A stretch of DNA of 64,000 nucleotides. Origin: Sulfurimonas xiamenensis. Lineage in GTDB: Bacteria > Campylobacterota > Campylobacteria > Campylobacterales > Sulfurimonadaceae. The stretch is taken from NCBI RefSeq assembly GCF_009258045.1, contig NZ_CP041166.1:620001-684000 (forward strand), given 5' to 3'. How positions within the stretch are numbered: the stretch's first letter is position 1; every line of letters starts with the position of its first letter. Made by a program: the position numbers and the translations under genes. Of this stretch, positions 8,561-17,847 are shown piece after piece. Under the pieces are notes generated by a model. That model worked only from the letters and a program-made list of their open reading frames with translations. It did not search any database and had not been told where the DNA came from.

Positions 8561-9760
8561 ATGTTACAAGAGGCTCTAAGAGAGATAAAAAGAGGAACGG
8601 CTGAAATTATAGACAGTCAAAATATTGAAAAATTGTTGCAGGCATATTTTGATGAAGGCAAAACATATACTGTAAAGGCAGGTTTTGACCCGACTGCACC
8701 TGATTTGCATCTTGGGCATACGGTGCTTTTACAAAAACTTGCAATATTTCAAAAATATGGTGCAAAAATTCAGTTTTTAATAGGTGATTTTACTGCTCAG
8801 ATAGGTGATCCTTCAGGTAAAAATATTACAAGAAAAACATTAAGCAAAACAGAAGTTTTGGAAAATGCAAAAAGTTACAAAGAGCAAGTTTTTAAAATTT
8901 TAGACTCTAGCAAGACAGAAGTAGTTTTTAACTCAGAGTGGATAAATTTGCTTGGAGCATCGGGCATGTTAACATTGACAACAACTTTTAATGTCGCAAG
9001 AATGCTTGAACGCGATGATTTTGACAAAAGATATAAAAGCGGCACATCTATCTCAATAAGTGAGTTTATTTATCCTTTATTACAAGGATATGACAGTGTA
9101 CATCTTGAAAGTGACATAGAGATAGGCGGGACTGATCAAAAGTTTAACCTATTGATGGGTCGACATCTTCAGCGCGCATATGAGATAGGAAAAGAGCAGT
9201 CTGTTCTTATGATGCCTATTTTAGAGGGTCTTGACGGTGTGCAGAAGATGAGTAAATCTTTAAATAATTATATAGGTGTTACTGATGAACCAAATGATAT
9301 GTTTGGAAAAGTGTTAAGCATATCCGATGAGCTTATGTGGAGATATTACGAACTTTTGAGCACAAAAACTCTTGATGAAATTCAAAAACTTAAAGAGGGT
9401 GTAGAAAACGGCTCTCTTCACCCAAAAACGGTTAAAGAAAACTTGGCTTTGGAAATTACAGCAAGGTTTCATTCTGTAGATTTAGCTAAAGCGGCAAAAG
9501 ATGAGTTTGATAAAGTACACTCAAATAACCAAATTCCATCTGAGATTGATGAGTATACCAGTGATGAAGAGATATGGATAGCCAAAGCATTAGTTGATTG
9601 CAAACTTTCACCTTCTACTTCTCAAGCAAGAAGAGATATTAAGCAAGGGGCTGTTAAAATAAATCAAGAAAAAATCAATGATGAGCAGTTACAATTAGGA
9701 AGCGGGGAGTATATACTTCAAGTTGGAAAAAGAAAATTTGCAAAGTTAAAGGTGAATTAA
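8561..9760 (+). CDS. tyrS: Tyrosyl-tRNA synthetase
   Basis: TyrS charges tRNA-Tyr. The 399-residue protein is a class I enzyme of the longer bacterial type: HLGHT at 50-54 is the HIGH signature, KMSKS is at 229-233, and an S4 RNA-binding domain ends the protein (SQARRDIKQGAVKINQEKI). It follows spoT by 23 bases. Its TAA stop overlaps the next ATG by one base (TAATG), suggesting coupled translation. Confidence 0.97.
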   Translation: MLQEALREIKRGTAEIIDSQNIEKLLQAYFDEGKTYTVKAGFDPTAPDLHLGHTVLLQKLAIFQKYGAKIQFLIGDFTAQIGDPSGKNITRKTLSKTEVLENAKSYKEQVFKILDSSKTEVVFNSEWINLLGASGMLTLTTTFNVARMLERDDFDKRYKSGTSISISEFIYPLLQGYDSVHLESDIEIGGTDQKFNLLMGRHLQRAYEIGKEQSVLMMPILEGLDGVQKMSKSLNNYIGVTDEPNDMFGKVLSISDELMWRYYELLSTKTLDEIQKLKEGVENGSLHPKTVKENLALEITARFHSVDLAKAAKDEFDKVHSNNQIPSEIDEYTSDEEIWIAKALVDCKLSPSTSQARRDIKQGAVKINQEKINDEQLQLGSGEYILQVGKRKFAKLKVN

Positions 9761-10851
9761 TGAGTTTTAAATCATTTAAAATTGGTAAGCATACTATCGA
9801 AAAGCCTATAGTTCAAGGTGGAATGGGCGTAGGTATAAGTTGGGATCAGCTTGCCGGAACCGTATCAAAAGAGGGTGGGCTTGGTGTTATTAGTTCAGTT
9901 GGAACTGGTTATTATAAAAATAAAGAATATGCTTCAAAATTAATATCAGGCAGACCACTTGATACTTTTAGTTTTTATTCGAAAGAGGGTTTTGACGCAA
10001 TAATAAAAAATGCCAGAGAAATATGCGGCGATAAACCTCTTGCAGCAAATGTGCTATATGCTATAAATGATTATGGACGAGTGGTACGAGATGCTTGTGA
10101 GAGCGGTATTGATATTATTATTACCGGAGCGGGTTTGCCTACGAATATGCCGGAGTTTACAGAGGGGTATCCTGATGTTGCACTTGTTCCTATTGTTTCA
10201 TCTGCAAAAGCTTTAAAAATTATCTGTAAAAGATGGCAAAAAAGATACAACAGAATTCCCGATGCTGTAGTACTTGAAGGGCCAAAAAGCGGCGGACATC
10301 AAGGCTTTACATATGAGCAGTGTAAAATGCAAGAGAATCAACTTGAAAACTTGGTAAAACCGGTTGTAGAAGAGGCGGCTTTATGGGGTGATATTCCTGT
10401 GATTGCTGCAGGTGGTATTTGGGATAAGAGTGATATAGAAGAGATGCTCTCTTTGGGCGCTAGAGGTGTTCAAATGGGAACTCGTTTTATAGGTACTTTT
10501 GAGTGTGATGCACATGAAAATTTTAAAAAAGTTTTACTAGATGCTAAAAAAGAGGATATTCAACTCTTCTCATCGCCTGTTGGATATCCTGCTCAAGGAG
10601 TTAGAACAAATTTAACAAAACTTGTGGAAAAAAGAGAAGGGCCTGTGATTAAATGTATTTCTAACTGTGTTGCACCTTGTAATCGTGGGGAAGAAGCTAA
10701 GGAAGTTGGTTATTGTATAGCGGACAGATTAAGTGATGCATATCAAGGCAATCTTGAAACAGGGCTTTTCTTCTCTGGGACTAACGGATATAGATTAGAG
10801 AGTATAATTTCTGTAAAAGAGCTGATGGATAAATTAATCAACGGCGAATAG
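9760..10851 (+). CDS. Nitronate monooxygenase / FabK-type flavin oxidoreductase
   Basis: A 363-residue FMN-dependent TIM-barrel protein of the 2-nitropropane dioxygenase family. QGGMGVGIS (19-27), GPKSGGHQG near 173, AAGGIWD and GVQMGTRF form the FMN- and phosphate-binding loops. The family includes nitronate monooxygenases and the enoyl-ACP reductase FabK; the sequence alone does not separate them. A cysteine cluster near the C-terminus (CISNCVAPC) is unusual for simple nitronate enzymes and could bind metal. It is coupled to tyrS and followed 7 bases later by the amidase gene. Confidence 0.8.
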   Translation: MSFKSFKIGKHTIEKPIVQGGMGVGISWDQLAGTVSKEGGLGVISSVGTGYYKNKEYASKLISGRPLDTFSFYSKEGFDAIIKNAREICGDKPLAANVLYAINDYGRVVRDACESGIDIIITGAGLPTNMPEFTEGYPDVALVPIVSSAKALKIICKRWQKRYNRIPDAVVLEGPKSGGHQGFTYEQCKMQENQLENLVKPVVEEAALWGDIPVIAAGGIWDKSDIEEMLSLGARGVQMGTRFIGTFECDAHENFKKVLLDAKKEDIQLFSSPVGYPAQGVRTNLTKLVEKREGPVIKCISNCVAPCNRGEEAKEVGYCIADRLSDAYQGNLETGLFFSGTNGYRLESIISVKELMDKLINGE

Positions 10852-10858
10852 TAGGGTA

Positions 10859-12217
10859 ATGATCAAGTATTTATTTTTATTTTTATTTCTATTTATTTCG
10901 TTAGAAGCATCAAAAAATAGTGAAATTTTAAATAGAGCTCATAAATATATGCAGAGTAATACCCAAAGTGATACCTTTCGTGCATATAATGACTATAAAA
11001 ATTTATATCTCCAATCAGCTGTTGCCAATAATTTAGATTTAAAAATCAAATCATTAGAAGGCATTGTACAAAGCGGAAATAGATTGCATATAGATGTATC
11101 TAAATATTCAAATGAATTAAAAACTCTTCAATTAAAAAACAGCTATAACAAGCCTAAACCAAAGGCTATGAAAAAAACCAAGCATATTGAAGATGTACAT
11201 ATTGAGCCATTGCATAAATTAAAATCTATCGACTGGAAAGAGGATATACTTCTTTTAACATTTAACAAACCTCTTAGCAACAAACAGATTAAAGATTTTA
11301 CACTGCATGATAAAAGTAAAAACAAATACAGATATGTTTTTGATATAAAAACTTCAATGCTTACAAGTTCACAGAGTATTACAAAAAACGGCATTGATAG
11401 AATTAGACTAGCTCAGTTTGATCCAAAAACTTTAAGATTGGTTATTGAAAATAGTTCAAAATTAGATATAAAGCAGAGTATAGACGCAAAAACGCTTCAA
11501 ATAAGTTTTATTTTAAAAACAGCTCCTATCAAAATAGACAGAGACAAAGTGATTGTAATAGATGCAGGTCATGGAGGCAAAGATCCAGGTGCAGTAGGTT
11601 ATAAAAAATATAGAGAAAAAATTGTTGTTTTTAAAATCGCAAAAGAGTTACAAAAGATTTTAAAATCTCGCGGCTATAAGGTGCATATGACACGCGACAG
11701 TGATAAATTTGTAAAATTAAGTAGAAGAACAAAATTTGCAAATGAGAAAAATGCAGATATTTTTATAAGCATACATGCAAATGCTGTTGATGGAAAAAAT
11801 GCAAAAGATGTTCATGGTATAGAGTGCTATTTTTTATCTCCTACCCGCTCAGAAAGAGCTAAAAAAGTAGCTGCAAAAGAAAACTCTGCAGATATGAGTG
11901 ATATGAATATGTATGGAAAAAACAGTTATCTGAATCTTTTAAATCATCATAATATAGTAGCGTCAAACAAACTTGCAATAGATTTACAAAGAGGAATGTT
12001 AGGGGCACTCAATAAAAAATATAAAAATGTAAAAGACGGAGGAGTGCGTGAAGGTCCTTTTTGGGTTTTAGTTGGAGCTCAAATGCCATCAGTTTTAGTT
12101 GAAGTTGGCTTTATATCACATCCAATGGAAGCAAAGAGGCTTGTAAATGATAATTATAGAAAAACAATGGCTAGAGGTTTAGCAGATGGAGTTGAGAGAT
12201 ATTTTGCCAATAATTAG
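10859..12217 (+). CDS. N-acetylmuramoyl-L-alanine amidase (AmiA/B/C type)
   Basis: A 452-residue periplasmic zinc amidase that cleaves the stem peptide from peptidoglycan at division. Residues 1-17 are a signal peptide (MIKYLFLFLFLFISLEA). An AMIN-like domain lies at about 115-215 and the Amidase_3 domain at about 227-448. VIVIDAGHGGKDPGAVG carries the first zinc histidine, SIHANAVD the second, and VLVEVGFISHPME the catalytic glutamate. It is the last gene of the tyrS run and converges with the DHH gene. Confidence 0.92.
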   Translation: MIKYLFLFLFLFISLEASKNSEILNRAHKYMQSNTQSDTFRAYNDYKNLYLQSAVANNLDLKIKSLEGIVQSGNRLHIDVSKYSNELKTLQLKNSYNKPKPKAMKKTKHIEDVHIEPLHKLKSIDWKEDILLLTFNKPLSNKQIKDFTLHDKSKNKYRYVFDIKTSMLTSSQSITKNGIDRIRLAQFDPKTLRLVIENSSKLDIKQSIDAKTLQISFILKTAPIKIDRDKVIVIDAGHGGKDPGAVGYKKYREKIVVFKIAKELQKILKSRGYKVHMTRDSDKFVKLSRRTKFANEKNADIFISIHANAVDGKNAKDVHGIECYFLSPTRSERAKKVAAKENSADMSDMNMYGKNSYLNLLNHHNIVASNKLAIDLQRGMLGALNKKYKNVKDGGVREGPFWVLVGAQMPSVLVEVGFISHPMEAKRLVNDNYRKTMARGLADGVERYFANN

Positions 12218-12226
12218 GCAAAATTT

Positions 12227-13300
12227 TTAAGACTCTTTTTTATATGAAAGTTCACCTGCAACAGACTCTTTTTCATTAATTATTTTTTCTACTTGTTTTT
12301 TTACTTTGTCATATCTGTATTGTTCTTTAAATCCTATTATTCGACCGCCTGCTGCATTTGGATGCCCACCACCATTTGCCCACTCTTTTGAAATAAGTGC
12401 TACATTTACACCGTTATTTGCTCTTAAGCTCATGGTACCGCGATAGCTTATATCAACTATAAAATCGTACTCTGGATGTGCCAGTAAAAAAGCATTTCCT
12501 ACGATTGAAGTATTGCCTACTCCATAACTTAAAAAACCTCTGTATCCTTTATAATAAATAGTTTTCTCATCTTTAGCTTGACCTAATAGATCAACTACAT
12601 ATTTTGTTGCAAGATTATCGAGTGTATCATCTTTATCTTTCTTAAAAAAATTCTTTTTTAAGAAATGGATTTTCTCATCTAAAATAATTGGAGCTTTTTT
12701 GTTATCTATATATTTTGTTGCTTCAAGCAGCAATGAGAGTTTATAATTGTTATCTACTTCAGCAAACATGACTTTGTTTAATTCGCGCGCTTCAGATATA
12801 AGGCGCATACAAACTTTGCCATACTCAAAATTTTCATACTCATCTGTTTTCCATAAATCAACAGCGTTAACTATATCTACAAATTTTTTCATCCATATCG
12901 GTTCATCAAACTCAAAATGTTCTTTCGCATAATCATAGGTAATTTTTGTAGCACATCTGGAGGTATCTAAAAAATACCATGGATATTTATTAGCACTCTC
13001 TTCTCCTGTTCCATGATGGTCAAGAAGCAAAAGTGTAGTATCTTTTTTATTTTCATTTAATTTTGCAACCTCATTGTTTAGCCACTTAGACTCATCAGCG
13101 GTTAAGTTTAAGTCTGTTATTAAGATAGTAGAATTTTTATTTTCACTTTTTATATTTTGTAAAATTAGCTCTAGTGTTTGTTTTACTTCTGCGCCATAAT
13201 TTGCATTATAGTTAAATAGTGTATAGCCTGTATACTTCATTACCAATTGGCAGCTATACCCATCTAAATCTGTGTGTGATAGATGATGAATATTATTCAT
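12227..13300 (-). CDS. DHH/DHHA1-family phosphoesterase
   Basis: A 357-residue cytoplasmic phosphoesterase. HTDLDGYS (9-16), TDLNL, and DHHGTG (94-99) are the manganese-binding DHH motifs. GGGHPNAAGG at 310-319 is the DHHA1 substrate-binding signature. The family covers oligoribonucleases (NrnA), RecJ nucleases and cyclic-dinucleotide phosphodiesterases; the substrate here is not predictable. It ends 10 bases from the convergent amidase gene. Confidence 0.85.
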   Translation of the reverse strand: MNNIHHLSHTDLDGYSCQLVMKYTGYTLFNYNANYGAEVKQTLELILQNIKSENKNSTILITDLNLTADESKWLNNEVAKLNENKKDTTLLLLDHHGTGEESANKYPWYFLDTSRCATKITYDYAKEHFEFDEPIWMKKFVDIVNAVDLWKTDEYENFEYGKVCMRLISEARELNKVMFAEVDNNYKLSLLLEATKYIDNKKAPIILDEKIHFLKKNFFKKDKDDTLDNLATKYVVDLLGQAKDEKTIYYKGYRGFLSYGVGNTSIVGNAFLLAHPEYDFIVDISYRGTMSLRANNGVNVALISKEWANGGGHPNAAGGRIIGFKEQYRYDKVKKQVEKIINEKESVAGELSYKKES

Positions 13301-13408
13301 TTTTTTCCTTTGTATAATACATTATTTAAAAAACTAGAATTTTTATCTATATTTGGCAGTATTGTTTAGCAAAAAACACTATTTTGTAATAAGTTTTTTT
13401 GTCAAGTT

Positions 13409-13810
13409 TTATTCTAATATATCTGCTAAAGTCAAATCTGCTAAAAAAGTGTCTATTTCACCTTGGAGCTTATTTAAAAAAGGCCATAAAGAGCATAATG
13501 ATGCTTTATTTAACGGACAGCTTTCAATAGACGGGGAACAATCAAAAACAGTAGGTTCTCTTCCTTCGACCGATGACATAATATTAAGCATAGTTATCTC
13601 TTCAGGTTTTTGGATAAGAGCAAAACCGCCGTTTACACCTTTATATGATTTTAAAATACCATGTTTTGCTAATGATTGTAAAATTTTTGCTAAAAAACTT
13701 TTTGGAATTGAGAGTTGATTTGAAAGTGTTTCACTATCCATCGGAGAAGAAGCTTTTGATAAAACTATAAGAGAAAGTATTGCATATTCACTAGCACGAG
13801 TTATTAACAT
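13409..13810 (-). CDS. Rrf2-family transcriptional regulator
   Basis: A 133-residue regulator with a winged helix at about 1-65 (MLITRASEYAILSLIVLSKA, then a recognition helix in SIPKSFLAKILQSLAKHG). C91, C98 and C106 are spaced like the three cysteines that hold an Fe-S cluster in IscR/RsrR-type Rrf2 proteins, so it may sense iron-sulphur status, oxygen or nitrogen oxides. It is transcribed away from rpsO. An inverted repeat in the shared upstream region could be its operator. Confidence 0.88.
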   Translation of the reverse strand: MLITRASEYAILSLIVLSKASSPMDSETLSNQLSIPKSFLAKILQSLAKHGILKSYKGVNGGFALIQKPEEITMLNIMSSVEGREPTVFDCSPSIESCPLNKASLCSLWPFLNKLQGEIDTFLADLTLADILE

Positions 13811-13852
13811 TTTATTACTTTAATTTTAGATTTTTTTAAATTATATCAAAAG

Positions 13853-13897
13853 AAGTTGAAATAAAAGAATAAATTAGATATTATTTCACTTCAACTT
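13853..13897. promoter_or_regulatory. Inverted repeat between the Rrf2 gene and rpsO
   Basis: AAGTTGAA (13853-13860) and TTCAACTT (13890-13897) form an 8-bp perfect inverted repeat with a 29-base A/T-rich spacer. The right arm ends 2 bases before a TATACT -10 box (13900-13905) that could drive rpsO. Its position suggests control of one or both divergent genes. This is inference. Confidence 0.4.
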
Positions 13898-13948
13898 TAT
13901 ATACTGATATGTATAACTGTTAGATAAATATACCATTTGGAGGCTATT

Positions 13949-14224
13949 ATGGCTTTAGATTCGGCGAAAAAGCAAGAAATTGTTGCAAAATATGGACGCA
14001 AAGAGAATGACACAGGTTCAAGTGAAGTTCAAATCGCACTATTAACAGAGAGAATCAGTGAACTGACTGAGCACTTAAAAGTGTTCAAAAAAGATCACGC
14101 ATCAAGACTTGGTCTTTTAAAATTAGTAGGACAGCGTCGTCGTCTTATGAAATACTTTAAAAGAAAAGATAAAGATGCTTATCTTAAACTTGTAACAGAT
14201 TTAGGTATTCGCGACAATATCTAA
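13949..14224 (+). CDS. rpsO: Ribosomal protein S15
   Basis: A 91-residue 30S subunit protein that binds 16S rRNA. The start at 13949 ([11 protein letters not shown]) is set by the GGAGG six bases upstream; an in-frame TTG at 13937 is too early. [32 protein letters not shown] and the C-terminal helix match S15 throughout. It is a single-gene unit with its own -10 box (TATACT, 13900) and a hairpin after the stop. Confidence 0.97.
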   Translation: MALDSAKKQEIVAKYGRKENDTGSSEVQIALLTERISELTEHLKVFKKDHASRLGLLKLVGQRRRLMKYFKRKDKDAYLKLVTDLGIRDNI

Positions 14225-14229
14225 ATAAA

Positions 14230-14258
14230 TTAAACGAAGCTTTTTTTGCTTCGTTTAA
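14230..14258 (+). terminator. Hairpin downstream of rpsO
   Basis: TTAAACGAAGC and GCTTCGTTTAA form a perfect 11-bp stem with a loop of seven Ts. There is no strong T-run after the stem on the plus strand, so termination may be partial. Confidence 0.6.
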
Positions 14259-14328
14259 TCTTCACATACTTTACATTACACCTCTTCACATACTTTCACT
14301 TGTTAGATTTAATAATTTATAGATTTTT

Positions 14329-14351
14329 TTACCGGTAATTTGGGTTATAAT
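14329..14351 (+). promoter_or_regulatory. Palindrome and -10 box upstream of oleate hydratase
   Basis: TTACCGGTAA (14329-14338) is a perfect 10-bp palindrome. Eight bases later comes TATAAT (14346-14351), with a second TATAAT at 14359-14364. The palindrome sits in the -35/spacer region and could be an operator for a repressor encoded elsewhere. Confidence 0.45.
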
Positions 14352-14400
14352 AGTTTACTATAATAAAATAATCGCAAAATATAAAAAGAGAGAAAAGATT

Positions 14401-16005
14401 ATGAAAAGAGAAAAAAACAGTAATCCAAAACACTCAAAAATATATTTAGTCGGCGGTGGTATCGCTTCTCTGGCAAGCGCATTTTACCTTATAAAAGATG
14501 CCGGAGTTCCCGGCAAAAACATTCATATATTGGAGCAAAGCAGAGTTCTCGGCGGCGCACTTGACGGCGGTGGCAATCCCCAAAACGGCTTTATAATCCG
14601 CGGCGGCAGGATGCATGAAGAGCACTTTGTCTGCTACTGGGATCTATTGTCCAACATCCCTTCCTACGATAATCCAGATATATCCGTTAAAGAGGAGTCT
14701 TTTGAATTCAATTCCAGATTTGTCTCACATGCGCAGGCTCGTTTAATTAAAGAGGGCAAAAGTATGGATGTCTCATCTTTTGGACTCTCTTTAAAGGATC
14801 AGGCAGATCTGTTGAAGCTTATCTTTGCTTCTGAAGGATCACTAGAAAATATCCGCATAGAGGAGTGGTTTGAAGAGAAATTTTTTGAAACGAACTACTG
14901 GTATCTCTGGACATCTATGTTTGCATTTCAAAAATGGAGTAGCGTAGCGATTATGAGGCGCTATATGAAGCGCTTTATTCATCTTTTGGATGGTATGCCT
15001 CAGCTTGGCGGAATAATGCGTACAAAGTATAATCAGTATCACTCCGTAATCATTCCTCTTCAACGATACCTAGAAGAAAAAGGGGTGCATTTTGAGATGC
15101 AGACGCAAGTAACAGATATTGATTTTGAGATTACTGATGATTACAAAAAAGCCACTGTTTTGCATGTAGTCGTTCAAAATGAAAAACAAGAGAAGATCAG
15201 CCTTAATGAATATGATTATGTCTTTATAACAAATGGTTCTATTGTTGAGGCAAGCGACAACGGTTCATTGGAAAAAGCCCCTGTTTTGAAGGATAAATCT
15301 GTTTCAGGCGCATGGATGCTTTGGGAGAAAATAGCCAAAAAAGACAACTCATTCGGTAATCCAGGGGTATTTAGCGACAATATTGATCTGCAAAAGTGGT
15401 ACTCATTTACGGCGACGCTCAAAGATGATACTTTTCACGATTATATGGAGAACTTTTCAGGCAATACGGATGGAACCGGTGGCTTGGTGACAATGACGGA
15501 TTCAAACTGGCTTATGTCGATTGTAATTGCACGCCAGCCCCATTTTGTAAACCAGCCAAAAGATGTAAAAGTATTTTGGGGATATGGTCTGTATCCGGAC
15601 AGGGAGGGAAATTTTGTCAAGAAGAAGATGTCTGAGTGCAGCGGCGAAGAGATACTTGAGGAGCTGTGGTATCATCTTAAAATCCAGAAGTTGATGAAGC
15701 CCGTTATTGCTTCTGGGAGAGTAAACTGCATTCCTGTTGCAATGCCATTTATTAACAGCCTTTTTATGCCGTGCGCAGTTAATGATCGTCCGGATGTATT
15801 GCCAAAAAAAGCAGTAAATTTTGCATTTATTGGTCAATTTGCCGAAGTTCCAAATGATTGTGTTTTTACGGTAGAGTATTCGGTTCGTTCTGCACAAATG
15901 GCGGTTTACGGACTTTTTGAAACTAAAAAAAAGATATTTCCGGTGTACGACTCGATTCATAATCCCGCAGTGCTAATGAGAGCGATAAGAGCGATTCACA
16001 GATGA
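14401..16005 (+). CDS. ohyA: Oleate hydratase (myosin-cross-reactive antigen family)
   Basis: A 534-residue FAD protein that adds water to cis-9 unsaturated fatty acids to form 10-hydroxy acids, often as detoxification or membrane-lipid salvage. The FAD dinucleotide fold is at 14-30 (IYLVGGGIASLASAFYL), GGALDGGGNP at 51-60, and RGGRMHEEHFVCYWDL at 67-82. In the best-studied enzymes this loop reads RGGREMENHF; here the first glutamate is replaced by methionine (M71), a change I recall from a monomeric branch of the family. G/C-rich codons such as GGCGGCGGC are more frequent than in its neighbours, hinting at acquisition. It has its own promoter region and no partner genes. Confidence 0.9.
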   Translation: MKREKNSNPKHSKIYLVGGGIASLASAFYLIKDAGVPGKNIHILEQSRVLGGALDGGGNPQNGFIIRGGRMHEEHFVCYWDLLSNIPSYDNPDISVKEESFEFNSRFVSHAQARLIKEGKSMDVSSFGLSLKDQADLLKLIFASEGSLENIRIEEWFEEKFFETNYWYLWTSMFAFQKWSSVAIMRRYMKRFIHLLDGMPQLGGIMRTKYNQYHSVIIPLQRYLEEKGVHFEMQTQVTDIDFEITDDYKKATVLHVVVQNEKQEKISLNEYDYVFITNGSIVEASDNGSLEKAPVLKDKSVSGAWMLWEKIAKKDNSFGNPGVFSDNIDLQKWYSFTATLKDDTFHDYMENFSGNTDGTGGLVTMTDSNWLMSIVIARQPHFVNQPKDVKVFWGYGLYPDREGNFVKKKMSECSGEEILEELWYHLKIQKLMKPVIASGRVNCIPVAMPFINSLFMPCAVNDRPDVLPKKAVNFAFIGQFAEVPNDCVFTVEYSVRSAQMAVYGLFETKKKIFPVYDSIHNPAVLMRAIRAIHR

Positions 16006-16722
16006 TTAGAGAAAAATCTCTATCGCTCTTTTTAAATCTTCCTCGGTGTCTATCCCAAAACCGGTACTTGCAACTTTGACCATGCTAATCTTTTTTTGAT
16101 GGTAAATTGCACGAAGTTGCTCTAGTTTTTCTATATCCTCTATCGGTGCATCATCAAGATCACAAAAATCATGCAGGCTTTTTTTGCTAAATCCGTAAAT
16201 TCCGATATGCCCAAAATATTGCGCTTCCCCGCTTCTGTTATACGGAATAGGGCTTCGTGAGAAATAGATTGCATTATCGTTATCGTCAAGCACTACTTTT
16301 ACAAGGTTTGGATCTTGTGCCGATTCACTGTTTATAGAGTTATAACAGCTTGCCATTATAAACTCTTCTTTGTTTTGCCGTAATCTTTCTAATCTTTGTA
16401 TAACTTTTTGAACAACTTCAGGCTCAATAAAAGGCTCATCAGCCTGAACATTTATTATAAGTTCATTTTCATCAAGATTTAGAATATTTGCACACTCGTT
16501 TATACGGTCAGTACCGCTTTTATGGGTAGTTGAAGTAAGCATAGCTTTGATGCCATATTTTTTACATGTTGAAATAATTAATTCATCATCGGCAGCTACG
16601 ACAACTTTGTCTAAATGAGAAACTCTTTTTGCTGTTCTAACAACCATAGGCAGACCACCGATCTCTGCCAATACTTTTTGTGGAAATCTGCTTGAAGCAA
16701 GTCTTGCCGGAATAATTATCAT
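16006..16722 (-). CDS. kdsB: CMP-KDO synthetase
   Basis: KdsB activates KDO with CTP for lipopolysaccharide inner-core synthesis. The 238-residue protein opens with IIIPARLASSRFPQKVL (nucleotide-binding loop) and has NVQADEPFIEPE near residue 90 and SRSPIPYNR near 150, all diagnostic. Its stop codon abuts the stop of the convergent oleate hydratase gene with no spacer. Confidence 0.95.
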   Translation of the reverse strand: MIIIPARLASSRFPQKVLAEIGGLPMVVRTAKRVSHLDKVVVAADDELIISTCKKYGIKAMLTSTTHKSGTDRINECANILNLDENELIINVQADEPFIEPEVVQKVIQRLERLRQNKEEFIMASCYNSINSESAQDPNLVKVVLDDNDNAIYFSRSPIPYNRSGEAQYFGHIGIYGFSKKSLHDFCDLDDAPIEDIEKLEQLRAIYHQKKISMVKVASTGFGIDTEEDLKRAIEIFL

Positions 16723-16783
16723 TTAATCCCTTTATTTAATAGCTTTAGATATAATTTTAAGATTATACTATAAAAGGTTTTTG

Positions 16784-17479
16784 ATGCTTCTTTATCAGCC
16801 AGATTCTGGCTATTGTTATAATAGCGATTCTATTTTTTTATATGATTTTATCAACTATTTTCATCCAAAAGGAAGAGTTTTGGATGTCGGAGCAGGTTGT
16901 GGTGTAGTCGGTTTATTGGTCGCAAGAGACAATATAAAAGTAAAATTAGAAGCAGTTGAAAAACAGGATAAATTTGTAGAGTATGCAACGATTAATGCAA
17001 GAGTAAATAAAATAGACTATACAATTCATAAAAAGGATTTTTTGGAACTTGACGAAGAGCAGAAGTATGACTACATTATATCAAATCCCCCTTTCTATCA
17101 CGAAGGTGTGACTAAGAGTGAAAATGAGATGTTGTTTCATGCGCGTTATAATGTCAATTTACCGTTAAATAAGTTTTTTAAAAAAGTTTCAAGAGTATTA
17201 AAACCGAGATCTCATTTTATTTTTTGTTATGATGCATCTCAGTTTGGACTTATTTGTTCAGAGTTAGAAAGAGTCAATATGAGAGTTGTAGATGCACGCT
17301 TTATTCATCCAAAAAAAGAGAGGCCGGCATCATTGGTAATGATACATGCAAGAAACGGTTCAAAAGCGTTTATGAAAATTTGGCCGCCGTTTATCAGTTT
17401 TGAGAAAGATGAGTTTTCTAAAGAGGCTCAAAATATATATAAAAGAGCACGGACACAAAGTATAAAATGTCAAATATAA
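16784..17479 (+). CDS. TrmN6-like SAM-dependent methyltransferase
   Basis: A 231-residue class I methyltransferase. VLDVGAGCGVVGLL (near 32-45) is the SAM-binding motif I and ISNPPFYHEG (near 99-108) is the NPP(F/Y) motif typical of adenine-N6 or guanine-N2 methylation of RNA. The closest known type is tRNA1(Val) A37 N6-methyltransferase (YfiC/TrmN6). The ATG at 16784 is preferred over the TTG just before it. The end overlaps the YkgJ gene by 13 bases. Confidence 0.75.
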   Translation: MLLYQPDSGYCYNSDSIFLYDFINYFHPKGRVLDVGAGCGVVGLLVARDNIKVKLEAVEKQDKFVEYATINARVNKIDYTIHKKDFLELDEEQKYDYIISNPPFYHEGVTKSENEMLFHARYNVNLPLNKFFKKVSRVLKPRSHFIFCYDASQFGLICSELERVNMRVVDARFIHPKKERPASLVMIHARNGSKAFMKIWPPFISFEKDEFSKEAQNIYKRARTQSIKCQI

Positions 17480-17847
17480 TAAAAAAAGATGGATATGACT
17501 ACTGTTTTGATGCTTCTGCATGCAGTATATGTCAGGCAAGATGTTGTACAGGTGAGAGTGGATATATACATGTAAGCACAGATGAGATAAAAAAAATTTC
17601 TAATTTCTTAAATTTAGAAATTGCAGATTTTATGCAAAAATTTCTTTTTAAACATGGATATAGATACTCTATAAAAGAGAGAAAATGTGGCGAGAGTTAT
17701 GAGTGCGCCTTTTATAATAGAGAAGCAAATGGATGTATGATTTATGAAGTGCGTCCAATGCAATGCATGACATTTCCTTTTTGGGATTATTATAAAAACA
17801 GGGTTGATGAATTAAAACTTGAGTGCCCCGGAGTTATTGATGTTTAA
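17467..17847 (+). CDS. YkgJ-family cysteine-cluster protein
   Basis: A 126-residue protein with the CxxCxxxCC-type cluster (SACSICQARCCTGESGYI at about 18-35) and later cysteines in KCGESYECAF, GCMIYEVRPMQC and ECPG. This family (UPF0153) is thought to hold zinc or an Fe-S cluster; its function is unknown. It overlaps both the methyltransferase gene upstream and the lipoprotein gene downstream, so all are likely one transcript. Confidence 0.82.
   Translation: MSNIIKKDGYDYCFDASACSICQARCCTGESGYIHVSTDEIKKISNFLNLEIADFMQKFLFKHGYRYSIKERKCGESYECAFYNREANGCMIYEVRPMQCMTFPFWDYYKNRVDELKLECPGVIDV

Noticed and set aside
15502-15960. 152-codon minus-strand open frame
   Set aside because: Opposite the oleate hydratase gene, whose motifs are clear on the plus strand; the frame shows no domain.
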